DNA from: UBA7672 sp963738625
GTDB lineage: Bacteria > Pseudomonadota > Alphaproteobacteria > Caulobacterales > Hyphomonadaceae
DNA: 64,000 bases
Direction of reading: 5' to 3'
Assembly: GCA_963738625.1 (NCBI GenBank)
Contig: CAVTXH010000020.1
Coordinates: 434,001 to 498,000 of the forward strand
Positions 27,801 through 35,795 of the stretch are shown in pieces (the first letter of the stretch is position 1; each line of letters starts with the position of its first letter). Both the position numbers and the translations under genes were made by a program. The notes under the pieces are model-generated. The model had not been told where the DNA came from, made no database searches, and worked only from the letters and a program-made list of their open reading frames with translations.

Positions 27801-28172
27801 GGCGACATACCAGTGGTATTCAGCACGGGTTCAGCCGCAATCGACAATGCTCGGCTCGTAGCCTCGGACAGGGGCGGAGTTATTGCCTATGCGGGCTCGA
27901 CCGGCGATGCAGCAGCGCAGTCGGACCCCAACGCCAAGATGCTGTTCGATGCGCTGAAGGACTTCAGGTACAGGGTTCTGGAATTGGGCATCGACGGAGA
28001 CATTGCAGGAAGGATCAAGCTTTCGATGAACCTCAGCGGGCGCAATCCCGGCGTGATGGCGGGCGCCGAGTTCAAGCTGGGCATATCCATCGACAGCGAA
28101 TTGATGAGCCTGCTGAATACGACGCAGGGCTGGCGCGGCCAGCTCAGCGGCGCTGTGACAAGGCCTGATTGA
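24891..28172 (+). CDS. ydbH: YdbH-family intermembrane phospholipid transport protein (AsmA-like)
   Basis: About 1090 residues. Start is taken at the ATG 24891, with AAGAA a few bases upstream; an ATG at 24909 is also possible. One N-terminal membrane helix (WIRLVGAALLLMVALLALF) follows a basic stretch, then about 1000 residues of repeated beta strands. The C-terminal part (VDGIVNGDIPV ... LMSLLNTTQGWRGQLSGAV) is the YdbH signature. Known AsmA-like proteins form hydrophobic-groove bridges for phospholipids between the inner and outer membranes. The next two genes encode its known partners YnbE and YdbL. Confidence 0.88.
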   Translation: MHILPAMTEEKLSPNLQKPPKRRWIRLVGAALLLMVALLALFRQPVAEAIAGAVCSQQKLTCRLRITRLDFGGITIREIDVRAPMSPNAALSAGDLAVDFDWTSPFSARARSVGGNDVVVRVDLSGTRPLLGDLDQAIKSFAKGGGEPGPIPRLDFKKISIIGDTPLGPVEAHGKIAATAADAFAVEFTAPPARLGLLGATLELKGADLNATVAGGEIKGHANVDLAAFESGESVISDLRFDVSLDQTAGVLRGAGSASMGTVTLSDTSLSGAEARASVESAAVDPAAFDFSAWLANVRTLSLHATAGEGVIGKTGWRKGVLDAEIGPRPSGGSGGDVSFSAQNIRLAQGAAGLVELVGAVDIPKEGEIRAQGNLRLRGGSLTVAARRELAAVLADPFEAALPVFGAAAGRAGDAAAAAFEVDVPWSAEVVTRGTNVAALRGATLKAKSGLTVTLDAAQDGQSVVSWNTEGGGRWTAAGALRLSGGGAPPLTLELARATGAGQVVALAGAIALKPWRVGNDVLAVEAIGLQLDTTDAGGGAEGQLTVRLDGGLAGGAWKGVRATGAVKAAWTGETFYADAPGGLAIQWDEARYGEMVLGASALHYTPTGRLAELTEGAVVGKGALAKITLPVRGNGYEAKAALGRMAIDWRAQGGLRAGFDAAPSTMDLTLAERAVPMRVEDIAGVLDVRSGWRVTGVLKGGEAKADEATVADIAAQFDLGGAGSALDGKLSNVAMRIFDPLPEDKRRFEEAKFEGAASLKDGNATFSGLFTSARKRVQLASVTGTHNLKTGNGALTFEPTPLIFSPRVFQPYDLSPLLRGPANVTGRADIAGGASWTGDGIKTNASINLQKIGFALSTAGVFEGVSGRIVVSDLMNMASDPGQTITIDKVTLGLPIEKGAIKFQLIGYQAIRLENAEWPFVGGFIRVRPTDFKFGEAPNRVVAQAVDWDLAKIIELFKVPDIKVDGIVNGDIPVVFSTGSAAIDNARLVASDRGGVIAYAGSTGDAAAQSDPNAKMLFDALKDFRYRVLELGIDGDIAGRIKLSMNLSGRNPGVMAGAEFKLGISIDSELMSLLNTTQGWRGQLSGAVTRPD

Positions 28173-28248
28173 CGAAGGACGTCAGGAAGGCGAGGTATAG
28201 AGGTATACGGGCGCTGCCGCCCACGCGGCGCGCATGAAGGAGCGATCG

Positions 28249-28452
28249 ATGTCGATCACACGAACGGTGGCAGCAGGCGTGGCGCTCGCCGCAGCGGCGG
28301 CGGGGGCGGGCGGCTGTGCGCCGACGATCAAGCTCGCGGCGCCCGACAAGCCGATCGAGATCAACCTCAACGTCAAGATCGATCAGGAGGTCCGCGTCCG
28401 CATCGACAAGGATCTCGAAGACCTGATCGCCAAAAACCCAGATCTGTTCTGA
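28249..28452 (+). CDS. ynbE: YnbE-family outer-membrane lipoprotein
   Basis: 67 residues; the ATG at 28249 has AAGGAG six bases upstream. Lipobox GGC (lipidated Cys23), then the YnbE pattern APTIKLAAPDKPIEINLNVK, QEVRVRIDKDLEDLI and NPDLF. In E. coli YnbE stacks onto the C-terminus of YdbH by beta augmentation to complete the bridge to the outer membrane. Second gene of the ydbH-ynbE-ydbL operon. Confidence 0.88.
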   Translation: MSITRTVAAGVALAAAAAGAGGCAPTIKLAAPDKPIEINLNVKIDQEVRVRIDKDLEDLIAKNPDLF

Positions 28453-28473
28453 GGCAGGAAACAGGAGCCTCTT

Positions 28474-28827
28474 ATGAGCATGTTCAAGAAAATCGCCGCT
28501 CTCTTCGCCGCCATGTTCGCCGCCGCGACATTGATGACCGCTTACGCCGCCGATCCCGTGATCGAGCAGGCCAAGGCGCAGGGCATCATCGGCGAGATGT
28601 ACACCGGCTATCTGGGCATCGTTGATCCGAGCAAAGCCTCGGCCGACCTGAAGCGCCGCGTGGAGGAAGTGAACGCCGCCCGCCTGCAGGCCTATACGGA
28701 GATCGCCAGCCAGCGCGGCCAGACCGTGCAGACGGTCGGCCAGCTGATGGCGGAGAAGCAGTTCGAGCGCGCTGTTGCGGGCGAACTAGTGAAACCGGCG
28801 GACGAGCCCTGGACGAAGAAACAGTAA
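28474..28827 (+). CDS. ydbL: YdbL-family (DUF1318) periplasmic protein
   Basis: 117 residues with a signal peptide ending TAYAAD (about 25). The mature part has the DUF1318 pattern: AKAQGIIGEMYTGYLGIV, VEEVNAARLQAYTEIAS and TVQTVGQLMAEK. In E. coli YdbL restrains YnbE multimer formation so that the YdbH-YnbE bridge assembles correctly. Third gene of the operon. Confidence 0.88.
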   Translation: MSMFKKIAALFAAMFAAATLMTAYAADPVIEQAKAQGIIGEMYTGYLGIVDPSKASADLKRRVEEVNAARLQAYTEIASQRGQTVQTVGQLMAEKQFERAVAGELVKPADEPWTKKQ

Positions 28828-28906
28828 GGCGCGTTCTCATCTTTCGCCCTCGCCCTTCATCGGCTGCGCTGGTTGCGCGTTGATTGGGACGAGGGCGATT
28901 TGATTC

Positions 28907-29158
28907 ATGCCTAGGAAGACCATCCTCATCCTCGCGCTCGTCCTGGTCCCGGTCGCCGTGCTGGTGACCCTCGCGGCAACGGGGTGGGGCGGGTCGTTGT
29001 TCGCCAAATTCCCCAACGCCCACTTCGTCATCGCCTTCGCCCTGGGCGCAACGGCGACGGTTCTTCTTGCCGCGGGTTTGTTTGCGCTTGTTTTCATAAG
29101 CTCGCGGCGCGGTTTCGACGATCAAACCGAGAACCAACAGGACTCGGATGGGGCCTAA
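28907..29158 (+). CDS. Small two-helix membrane protein, unknown
   Basis: 83 residues: two hydrophobic helices (about 5-27 and 38-65) joined by WGGSLFAKFPNAHF, then a polar tail rich in Asp, Glu and Gln. Codon third positions are G/C-rich as in its neighbours, so it is likely a real gene. No family recognised. It lies between the ydb operon and chpT. Confidence 0.6.
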   Translation: MPRKTILILALVLVPVAVLVTLAATGWGGSLFAKFPNAHFVIAFALGATATVLLAAGLFALVFISSRRGFDDQTENQQDSDGA

Positions 29159-29231
29159 TTCCGGCTTGGGAGGCTGAGTTCAAATCGGCTAGCTTCCCGA
29201 TTCGTTTTATGGGCATGGGAGATGCTGAACG

Positions 29232-29873
29232 ATGGAATCGTCGAAGCTGGCGTCCTATGTCGCCTCGCGGATCTGCCACGACATCGCGTCCCCGCTGACG
29301 CCGCTCATGCAGAGCTGCGAGATGCTGTTCGATGACTCGATGGGCGCGGCCATGAAGGCCGAGGGCGAGAAGACCCTGAAGCACGCTATCGCGACGCTCG
29401 AGGCGAAGCTGCGCTTCCTGCGCTTCGCCATCGGCAGCCAGGCGATCAATGACGGCCAGGCCAACACCAACGAAATGCGCGACCTGTTCCAGAAGCTGTT
29501 CGCCCTGAATTCAAAGGTCGAACTGGAATGGCGCATGGACACGCACCGCATTTCCAACCGGCAGATGCGCGTGCTGATGAACATGACGCTGATGATGATC
29601 GACCCCGCGCACAAGGGCGTCTGCCGCGTCACCTCGCGCGAGGAAGGCGACCAGCTGGTGCTCGACGTCGAAGCGGTCGGTCCGCTCGCCAACCTCAAGC
29701 AGGAAGTGCAGGACGCGCTTGCCGGCCGCGAGCCGCAGGGCGGTTGGGGCGGCGGCGCGGTGCAGCCCTATTTCACGCGCTTGCTGGCCGAGGAAATCGG
29801 CTTCGTCCTCGAGTCGCGTTCGCCGCAGGGCGCGGCGGGCCTCAGCGCCCGCGGGCCTGTGTCGATCGCCTGA
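29232..29873 (+). CDS. chpT: Histidine phosphotransferase ChpT
   Basis: 213 residues. The phospho-accepting His16 sits in ASRICHDIASPLTPL, followed by a four-helix bundle and a degenerate Bergerat-like domain (QMRVLMNMTLMMIDPA). In Caulobacter, ChpT carries phosphate from the kinase CckA to both CtrA and CpdR, which sets the timing of replication and polar development. CtrA is encoded about 8 kb downstream here. A real HPt rather than a kinase, because ATP-binding N and G boxes are missing. Confidence 0.9.
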   Translation: MESSKLASYVASRICHDIASPLTPLMQSCEMLFDDSMGAAMKAEGEKTLKHAIATLEAKLRFLRFAIGSQAINDGQANTNEMRDLFQKLFALNSKVELEWRMDTHRISNRQMRVLMNMTLMMIDPAHKGVCRVTSREEGDQLVLDVEAVGPLANLKQEVQDALAGREPQGGWGGGAVQPYFTRLLAEEIGFVLESRSPQGAAGLSARGPVSIA

Positions 29874-30333
29874 CGCTCGCCCGTCCAACGGGGCGTTCCT
29901 TAAATCGGGCGCGACATATTTGCCACGCGCACATAACTGTCTGCGGCGGTGTCGCGCGGCAGCGTGGGCAAACCGGCTCGCGCGCGGATGCCGCGCGGAA
30001 CGGCGGCGGCGCGGCTTTCGGGGGCCGAAAACGCTGAAATCTCTGAGGCTCTTAACCACCCTGGACAAACCGTTATCGCCGTCGCGCTCGAACGCCAGGG
30101 CGGGGATTTCCGGGTGATCGCTGGCTGCGCCGGGCGGGCCGCAAAGCCGGATAAATCGGCCCCAAGCCTGGCGGCGTTAACCTTGATGCTACGGGGCCGG
30201 GAGTATTCAGAGATGTGTACCGCTTCGACGACAGCCTCCTGGCGATCATGGACATCGACGGGATGCCGGCCGGAGCGGGCGCTGAAGACACAGCCGCGCG
30301 GCTGACCCTGCGGCCTACCTGGAAAGGGCTGGT
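29874..30333. other. 460-bp region between chpT and cheY
   Basis: It holds two CtrA-like half-sites, TTAACCAC (30052-30059) and TTAACCTT (30177-30184), and one small candidate ORF ending on the cheY start (listed separately). No larger gene is supported. Confidence 0.45.
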
Positions 30334-30337
30334 ATGA
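30215..30337 (+). CDS. Candidate 40-residue ORF overlapping the cheY start
   Basis: The frame starts at a GTG (30215) and its stop overlaps the cheY ATG (ATGA). Nearly all third codon positions are G or C, as in real genes here, and the product is acidic then basic (FDDSLLAIMDIDGMPAGAG, LTLRPTWKGLV). GGGAG lies 12 bases upstream of the start. It could be a coupled leader gene for the chemotaxis cluster or the tail of a decayed gene. Confidence 0.4.
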   Translation: MYRFDDSLLAIMDIDGMPAGAGAEDTAARLTLRPTWKGLV

Positions 30338-30699
30338 AACGCTGTCTGATCGTGGACGATAGCCGCGTCGTGCGGAAGGTCGCGCGCCGCATCGTCGAAG
30401 ATCTCCGCTTCGACGCCGACGAAGCCGCCGATGGCCAGCAGGCGCTCGACGCCTGCCGGAAGGACATGCCGGATGCAGTCCTGCTCGACTGGAACATGCC
30501 GGTGATGAACGGCATCGACTTTCTGCGCGCGCTGCGCCGCGAGCCGGGTGGAGAGCGGCCGGTGGTGGTGTTCTGCACCACCGAAAACGACATGAGCCAC
30601 ATCGCCGAGGCAATGCGCTCCGGCGCCAACGAATACATCATGAAGCCCTTCGACTCCGAGATCATCGAATCCAAATTCTCGGAAGTCGGCCTGGTATGA
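30334..30699 (+). CDS. cheY: Single-domain response regulator, CheY-like
   Basis: 121 residues, receiver domain only. Phospho-acceptor Asp52 in VLLDWNMPVMNG, acidic pocket VDDS (7-10), conserved Thr in FCTTEN and Lys in IMKPF. Such proteins bind the flagellar switch FliM or act as phosphate carriers. It begins a cheY-cheB-cheR run, but no CheA, CheW or receptor gene is in the window, so its partner kinase is encoded elsewhere. Confidence 0.85.
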   Translation: MKRCLIVDDSRVVRKVARRIVEDLRFDADEAADGQQALDACRKDMPDAVLLDWNMPVMNGIDFLRALRREPGGERPVVVFCTTENDMSHIAEAMRSGANEYIMKPFDSEIIESKFSEVGLV

Positions 30700-30718
30700 C
30701 CAGAAACGACCTGATGCC

Positions 30719-31789
30719 GTGACCGCAGCCGCCTTCAAGCCCAGCACAGAGCGCCGGGTCCGCGTGATCTTCGCGGATCACAGTGCGATCGTGCGCGGCT
30801 TCGTGCGGCGCTGGATCGAGGACGATCACCGCATCGAACTGGTGAAAGCCTGCAGCGAAAGCGGCGAGGCGATTGTCGAAGCAGGGCGGCATCACCCGGA
30901 CGTCATCGTGCTCGATGCCGACATGCCCGGCATGGACGGTCTCTCGACCCTGCCGCACCTGCGCAAGGCCGCGCCGCATGCGCGCATCATGATCGCATCG
31001 ATGCTGACGCCTGTCGGCGCATCGACCACGATGAAAGCGCTGGGCGCCGGCGCCTGTGACTTCATCGTCAAGCCTGAAGCCTCCGCCCTTGGCAGCGTCG
31101 AGACGTACCGGCGCGAGCTGATTGGCAAGATCGTCGCCCTCGGTGAGCATCGCTCCGCTTTCTCACAATCCACCTTCACGCTCCGCCGCAAGCCGCAGGT
31201 CTGTTGTCCCGCATCGCTTCTGGTGATCGCTGCCGCGACGGGCGGTCCCGTCGCGCTGCAAACTTTCCTCACCCCGATCGCGCGCCGCATCGACGCGCCG
31301 ATCCTGATCGTGCAGCACATGCCCGCGAAGTTCACGTCGGTCTTCGCCGAGAGGCTCGAGCAAGCGACCGGCAAGCACTGCCGCGAAGCGCGTGACGGCG
31401 ACACGCTGGCGCCAGGTGCGATGCTAGTGGCGCCGGGCGATCATCATCTGCGCGTCGCACGCTGCCCCGCCGGGCGCATGGTGCATGTCGACAAGGGCGA
31501 TCCGGTGCATTTCTGCCGGCCCGCCGCAGATCCGCTGTTCGACAGCGCCGCGGCCGCATTCGGCCCGCGCGTTGTCGGCGTGGTGCTTACCGGGATGGGC
31601 GATGACGCGTGCGAAGGCGCCGCTAGGATCGTCGCCGCTGGGGGGAGGGTGATCGTACAGGACGAAGCATCCAGCGTGGTCTGGGGCATGCCGGGCGCCG
31701 TCGCCAAGGCGGGGCATGCCGAAGCGGTGAAGCCGCTCAGGGACCTGTCTTCGCTGGCGCTGAAGATGATGAACGGAGACGGTGCGTGA
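30719..31789 (+). CDS. cheB: CheB-like response regulator with altered methylesterase active site
   Basis: 356 residues from a GTG start. Receiver domain (about 13-130) with phospho-acceptor Asp66 in VLDADMPGMDG, linker, then the CheB effector domain (about 165-350). His200 (VQHMPAKF) and Asp296 (TGMGDDACEG) of the catalytic triad are present. The nucleophile position is changed, however: CheB proteins have GASTGG, while this one reads IAAATGG, with Ala173 where the serine should be (codons GCT GCC GCG ACG). The protein is therefore predicted not to hydrolyse receptor methyl esters. It overlaps cheR by four bases. Confidence 0.88.
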   Translation: MTAAAFKPSTERRVRVIFADHSAIVRGFVRRWIEDDHRIELVKACSESGEAIVEAGRHHPDVIVLDADMPGMDGLSTLPHLRKAAPHARIMIASMLTPVGASTTMKALGAGACDFIVKPEASALGSVETYRRELIGKIVALGEHRSAFSQSTFTLRRKPQVCCPASLLVIAAATGGPVALQTFLTPIARRIDAPILIVQHMPAKFTSVFAERLEQATGKHCREARDGDTLAPGAMLVAPGDHHLRVARCPAGRMVHVDKGDPVHFCRPAADPLFDSAAAAFGPRVVGVVLTGMGDDACEGAARIVAAGGRVIVQDEASSVVWGMPGAVAKAGHAEAVKPLRDLSSLALKMMNGDGA

Positions 31790-32613
31790 ACAGCCAGGAT
31801 TTCGAGTTCGTGGCGCAGCTCCTGCGCAAGCGCGCCGGCATCGTTCTCACCGGCGACAAGATGTATCTGCTCGAAAGCAGGCTGGCGCCGCTTGCCCGCA
31901 AGGAAGGACTGCCGTCGATCGACGATCTCATTCACGTCGTGCGCGCGCGCCGCGAGGAGCGCCTGATCGCGCAGGTGGTCGACGTGATGACCACGAACGA
32001 GACCTTCTTCTTCCGCGACAAGACGCCGTTCGAACATCTGAAGGACGGCATCCTGCCGGTGCTCGCCCAAGCCCGCCGCGGCGCCCGCATCCGTATCTGG
32101 TGCGCAGCCTGTTCGACGGGGCAGGAGCCCTACTCCATCGCCATGATGCTCGACCAGCATCCGCAGCTCACCCAGGGCGTGCCGGTCGAGATCGTCGCCA
32201 CTGACATCTCTGACCGCTGCCTCGAGCGCGCGCGCCAGGGGCTGTTCACCCAGTTCGAAGTGCAGCGCGGCTTGCCGATTCAGATGCTGATGCACTATTT
32301 CACCCAGCAGGACGATCACTGGCGCATCTCCGAGCGTCTGCGCAGCCTGATCACTTTCCGCAAACAGAACCTGATCGAAGCCAGCGCAGCGCTGGGCAAG
32401 TTCGATGTCGTGTTGTGCCGCAACGTGCTGACCTATTTCGACGGTCCGACGAAGACCGAAGTGCTCGAGCACGTTGCGCAGCAACTAAACCCCGGCGGCT
32501 TCCTCGTACTGGGCGGGACCGAGTCGGTCGTTGGCCTTTCGACCGCGTTCGAAGCAACGCAGGACCGCCGCGGCCTCTACAAGCTGGCCCCGCGCGGCGT
32601 GAAAGCGGCTTAA
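31786..32613 (+). CDS. cheR: Chemoreceptor methyltransferase CheR
   Basis: 275 residues: N-terminal helical domain with TTNETFFFRD (69-78), and the SAM-binding domain with WCAACSTGQEPYS (105-117), VEIVATDIS and FDVVLCRNVLTYF. All main motifs are intact. It adds methyl groups from SAM to glutamates on chemoreceptors. Translationally coupled to cheB. The partner CheB here seems catalytically dead, so demethylation must come from another CheB if the system adapts normally. Confidence 0.92.
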   Translation: MNSQDFEFVAQLLRKRAGIVLTGDKMYLLESRLAPLARKEGLPSIDDLIHVVRARREERLIAQVVDVMTTNETFFFRDKTPFEHLKDGILPVLAQARRGARIRIWCAACSTGQEPYSIAMMLDQHPQLTQGVPVEIVATDISDRCLERARQGLFTQFEVQRGLPIQMLMHYFTQQDDHWRISERLRSLITFRKQNLIEASAALGKFDVVLCRNVLTYFDGPTKTEVLEHVAQQLNPGGFLVLGGTESVVGLSTAFEATQDRRGLYKLAPRGVKAA

Positions 32614-32743
32614 AGAACCCAATGGCAAATGGGGTAGCGAGTAGGACGGCGAGCGTCGCCTATTCGCCCTGACGTCATTCCCTCCCTCATTCGCCATTCC
32701 CTCGCAACAGACATACATTCCTTCCGCAGCGTGGAGGATCAAC

Positions 32744-33031
32744 ATGTTCGGACTGATTGGGAAGATGCGCGCGGCGCCGGGCAGGCGCGCCGAACTGATC
32801 GCCGTACTTAGCGGCGGGACGCAGACCATGCCTGGGTGCATTCATTACATCGTGTCGGAAGACTTGGCCGAGGCCGACGCGATCTGGATAACCGAGATCT
32901 GGGACTCGGAGGATAGCCACCAGGCCTCGCTCCAACTTCCCGACGTAAAGGCGGCCATCGCAAAGGGCCGCCCACTGGTCGCAGGCTTCGACCTGAGCGC
33001 CAGAATGAAGCCCATTTCGGGGGTCTTCTAA
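32744..33031 (+). CDS. ABM-fold (antibiotic biosynthesis monooxygenase/YgiN-like) protein
   Basis: 95 residues with a strong ribosome site (GGAGG, six bases from the ATG). One ferredoxin-like ABM domain: IGKMRAAPGRRAELIAVL, GCIHYIVSEDLAEADAIWITEIW and HQASLQLPDVKAAI. Members include quinol monooxygenase YgiN and haem-degrading enzymes; without further motifs the substrate cannot be named. It stands alone. Confidence 0.8.
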   Translation: MFGLIGKMRAAPGRRAELIAVLSGGTQTMPGCIHYIVSEDLAEADAIWITEIWDSEDSHQASLQLPDVKAAIAKGRPLVAGFDLSARMKPISGVF

Positions 33032-33099
33032 TCTACCGCCGACTGTCACCCAACTGACCGAAAACCGGGCTATCCTGCTGCTTCGGCAGGAGGCGTCCG

Positions 33100-34311
33100 A
33101 TGAAGCGGCTTATCGTCTGGGGTCCGGCGTTTGCGATCCTTGCGTTTGCGTTTGCAGCCGCCTGCAGCAAGGCGATGGAAACGGCGACTGCCGCACTATC
33201 GTGCGATCTGAAGACAGAGAGCGCCAGCGCCGCAGAGGCGAAGCTGGCGGGCTGTGGCGCCAAGTGGATCGACGCCAACGTGGCGATCAATCAGCTGCAG
33301 TCTGTCGGCACGCACAATTCCTACAAACAGCAGATCCCGGCGGACGAGATGGCGCTGATCACCGAGCGCAATCCGGACCTCGGCATCACGCTCGACTATT
33401 CGCACGAGCCGCTCGCCGCCCAGCTCGACAAGGGCGCCCGCCAGCTTGAGATCGATCCGTCGGACGATCCGCAAGGCGGGCTGTTCGCAACGCCGCTCGC
33501 GCGCAGGCTGCTGACCGAGAAGGGTCTTACCCCGGCGGACTACGATCTTTCCGTCATGTCCCAGCCTGGCATCAAGGTGATCCACGTCAGCGACATCGAC
33601 TACCGCTCGCACTGCCTCCTGTTCGTCGACTGCCTGAAGCAGGTGAAGGCGTGGTCCGACGCACATCCCGCGCATACGCCGATCCTGATGATGATCAATC
33701 CGAAATCGTCAGGCGTCTCCTGGCCCGGCGCCGCAAAGGTGCTGCCGTGGGGCAGGCAGGCCTTCGACCGCATGGACGCCGAAATCCGTTCGGTGTTTCC
33801 GCCCGAGCAGCTCATCGAGCCCGACGACGTCCGCGGAACACACGCCACGCTGCGCGAAGCCGTCACCAGCGGCGGCTGGCCGAAGCTCGGAGATGCGCGC
33901 GGCAAGGTGATCTTTGCGGTCGACCTCTCCCCCGAAGCCAACGCTCCTTATGCAGAGGGCCATCCGTCGCTGCAGGGCAGGGCAGCCTTCATGACAACGT
34001 TTCCGGATGCGCCCGAGGCCGCTTATTTCACGATGAACGATCCGGCGAAGGATCAGGCCCTGATCCAGGAACGCGTCCGCCAGGGCTTCCTCATCCGCAC
34101 CCGCGCCGACGCCGACACGCGCGAGGCGCGCGCCAACGAAACCACACGGCGGGAAGCCGCCTTCGCCTCGGCCGCCCAGTTCATCTCGACCGACTACCAG
34201 GATCCCGATCCGCGCTTCGGCGCCGGCTATTCCGTCAAATTGCCCGACAGCGCGATAACCCGCTGCAACCCCGCCAACGCTCCCCAGGGTTGTGACCTCA
34301 AGGCGGAGTGA
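33100..34311 (+). CDS. Ca2+-dependent phosphatidylinositol-specific phospholipase C-like protein
   Basis: 403 residues. Possible lipoprotein signal (AAAC, Cys22). The PLC barrel motifs are visible: NQLQSVGTHNSY with His72, GARQLEIDP with Glu117 and Asp119, and IHVSDIDY with His162, the set of general acid/base and metal residues of PI-PLC1-type enzymes. It should cleave a phospho-head group from an inositol or related lipid outside the cytoplasm. The physiological substrate is unknown. A serine esterase-like gene follows 73 bp downstream. Confidence 0.8.
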   Translation: MKRLIVWGPAFAILAFAFAAACSKAMETATAALSCDLKTESASAAEAKLAGCGAKWIDANVAINQLQSVGTHNSYKQQIPADEMALITERNPDLGITLDYSHEPLAAQLDKGARQLEIDPSDDPQGGLFATPLARRLLTEKGLTPADYDLSVMSQPGIKVIHVSDIDYRSHCLLFVDCLKQVKAWSDAHPAHTPILMMINPKSSGVSWPGAAKVLPWGRQAFDRMDAEIRSVFPPEQLIEPDDVRGTHATLREAVTSGGWPKLGDARGKVIFAVDLSPEANAPYAEGHPSLQGRAAFMTTFPDAPEAAYFTMNDPAKDQALIQERVRQGFLIRTRADADTREARANETTRREAAFASAAQFISTDYQDPDPRFGAGYSVKLPDSAITRCNPANAPQGCDLKAE

Positions 34312-34384
34312 CTTGCATCAGGCCTCGCTTCTCCGTTAGCTCCCCCTGAAGCGGGCGGCGACCCGCATCCGAGGGAGAGACACG

Positions 34385-35581
34385 ATGCGTGGATTGGTCG
34401 CGAGCGCAGTTCTGGCGGCAGCGATGGCAGGCGGGGCGGCGCACGCCCAGGCGCCGGATGCAGCAGTCGCGAAAGCTGACTATTCCAACCCAGCGCTCTG
34501 GCTTTGCAAGCCAGGCCTTGCCGATGACAAGTGCAAGGTCGATCTCGACGCCACCGTGATCAACGCCAACGGCTCGACCAGGGTCGAGAAGTTCAAGGCG
34601 GCCTCGAACCCGGCGATCGACTGCTTCTTCGTCTATCCCACCGTCTCGCTCGATCCGGGCTGGCAGTCGGACTTCCAGGCCGACAAGATGGAGGTCGACG
34701 ACATCAAGCTGCAGTTCGCGCGCTTTGGCGCGGTGTGCCGCCAGTTCGCGCCGATCTATCGCCAGACCACGCTTACAGCGCTGCGGGTCTCCAGCGGCGG
34801 CGCGCCTCCCGCGGGTGAACGTCCGGCGGCGAATGTCGGCGGCTACAATGACGTGCTCGACGCCTGGAACTGGTATATGGCCAACGAGAACAAGGGCCGG
34901 GGCGTCGTCCTGATCGGCCACAGCCAGGGGGCCGGCGTGATCGCGCGGCTCATCGCCGCCGAAGTCGAAGGCAAGCCTGCACAAGACAAGTTTGTCTCCG
35001 GCATCATTTTAGGCGCCGCCGTGCAGGTGCCGCCGGATGCCGATGTGGGCGGCACTTACAAGACGATCCCGCTCTGCCGCGCGGAGGGCCAGACGGGCTG
35101 CGTGATTTCCTACGCATCCTTCCGCGACACCAATCCGCCGCCGGCGGCATCGCGCTTTGGACGGGGCGGCAGCGGAACGGTAGCGGCCTGCAACAACCCG
35201 GCGAACCTCAAGACCGGGCAGGGCAAGCCGGACTCGTATTTCCTCGCGCAGGGCTTCCTCAACGGATCGGGCGGAACGAGCCAGCCGGCCTGGGCCAACC
35301 CGGCGCCGACGGTGACGACGCCTTTCGTCAAAACGCCGGGTCTGGTTTCGACCTCTTGCGTCCGCAAAGGCGACTTCAGCTATCTCGAAATGCACGTGAA
35401 CGCGGACCCCAAGGACAAGCGCACAGACGAACTCGCGGGCGAGGTCATCCGGCCCACCGGGCCTGATCTCGCCTGGGGCCTCCACCTCATCGATGTGGAC
35501 CACTCCATGGGCGACCTGGTGCGGATCGTCGGCAAGCAGGCCGCCGCCTGGAGCAAGAGTTCCGCCAAAAAGCCGAACTGA
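34385..35581 (+). CDS. DUF3089 exported alpha/beta-hydrolase-like protein
   Basis: 398 residues with a signal peptide ending AHAQA (about 22). The nucleophile elbow GHSQG is at 178-182 (Ser180), and YPTVSLDPGWQ and MHVNADP are family features; the likely catalytic His is in LIDVDHSMGD near the C-terminus. DUF3089 proteins are lipase/esterase-like with unknown substrates. GAGGGAGAG lies just before the ATG. It may be co-expressed with the phospholipase upstream. Confidence 0.8.
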   Translation: MRGLVASAVLAAAMAGGAAHAQAPDAAVAKADYSNPALWLCKPGLADDKCKVDLDATVINANGSTRVEKFKAASNPAIDCFFVYPTVSLDPGWQSDFQADKMEVDDIKLQFARFGAVCRQFAPIYRQTTLTALRVSSGGAPPAGERPAANVGGYNDVLDAWNWYMANENKGRGVVLIGHSQGAGVIARLIAAEVEGKPAQDKFVSGIILGAAVQVPPDADVGGTYKTIPLCRAEGQTGCVISYASFRDTNPPPAASRFGRGGSGTVAACNNPANLKTGQGKPDSYFLAQGFLNGSGGTSQPAWANPAPTVTTPFVKTPGLVSTSCVRKGDFSYLEMHVNADPKDKRTDELAGEVIRPTGPDLAWGLHLIDVDHSMGDLVRIVGKQAAAWSKSSAKKPN

Positions 35582-35795
35582 AACAAATCTGTAGATGGCA
35601 TTACAGGGAGTTATAGGTGCGGCTAAATGCGCCCGCCCTGCTGTGCATGCGACTTGCTACGGTCCTTGCTGCGGCGCCGAAACGGGCCTAAGTCAGCCGC
35701 CCCTGGAACAGCGGTCTCCGCTGTGAACCTTTTCGAAGTCCGGGTGTTGTATTACCTCGTCGTAATATCGACCGAATACCGTTGGTGGTGGTTTG

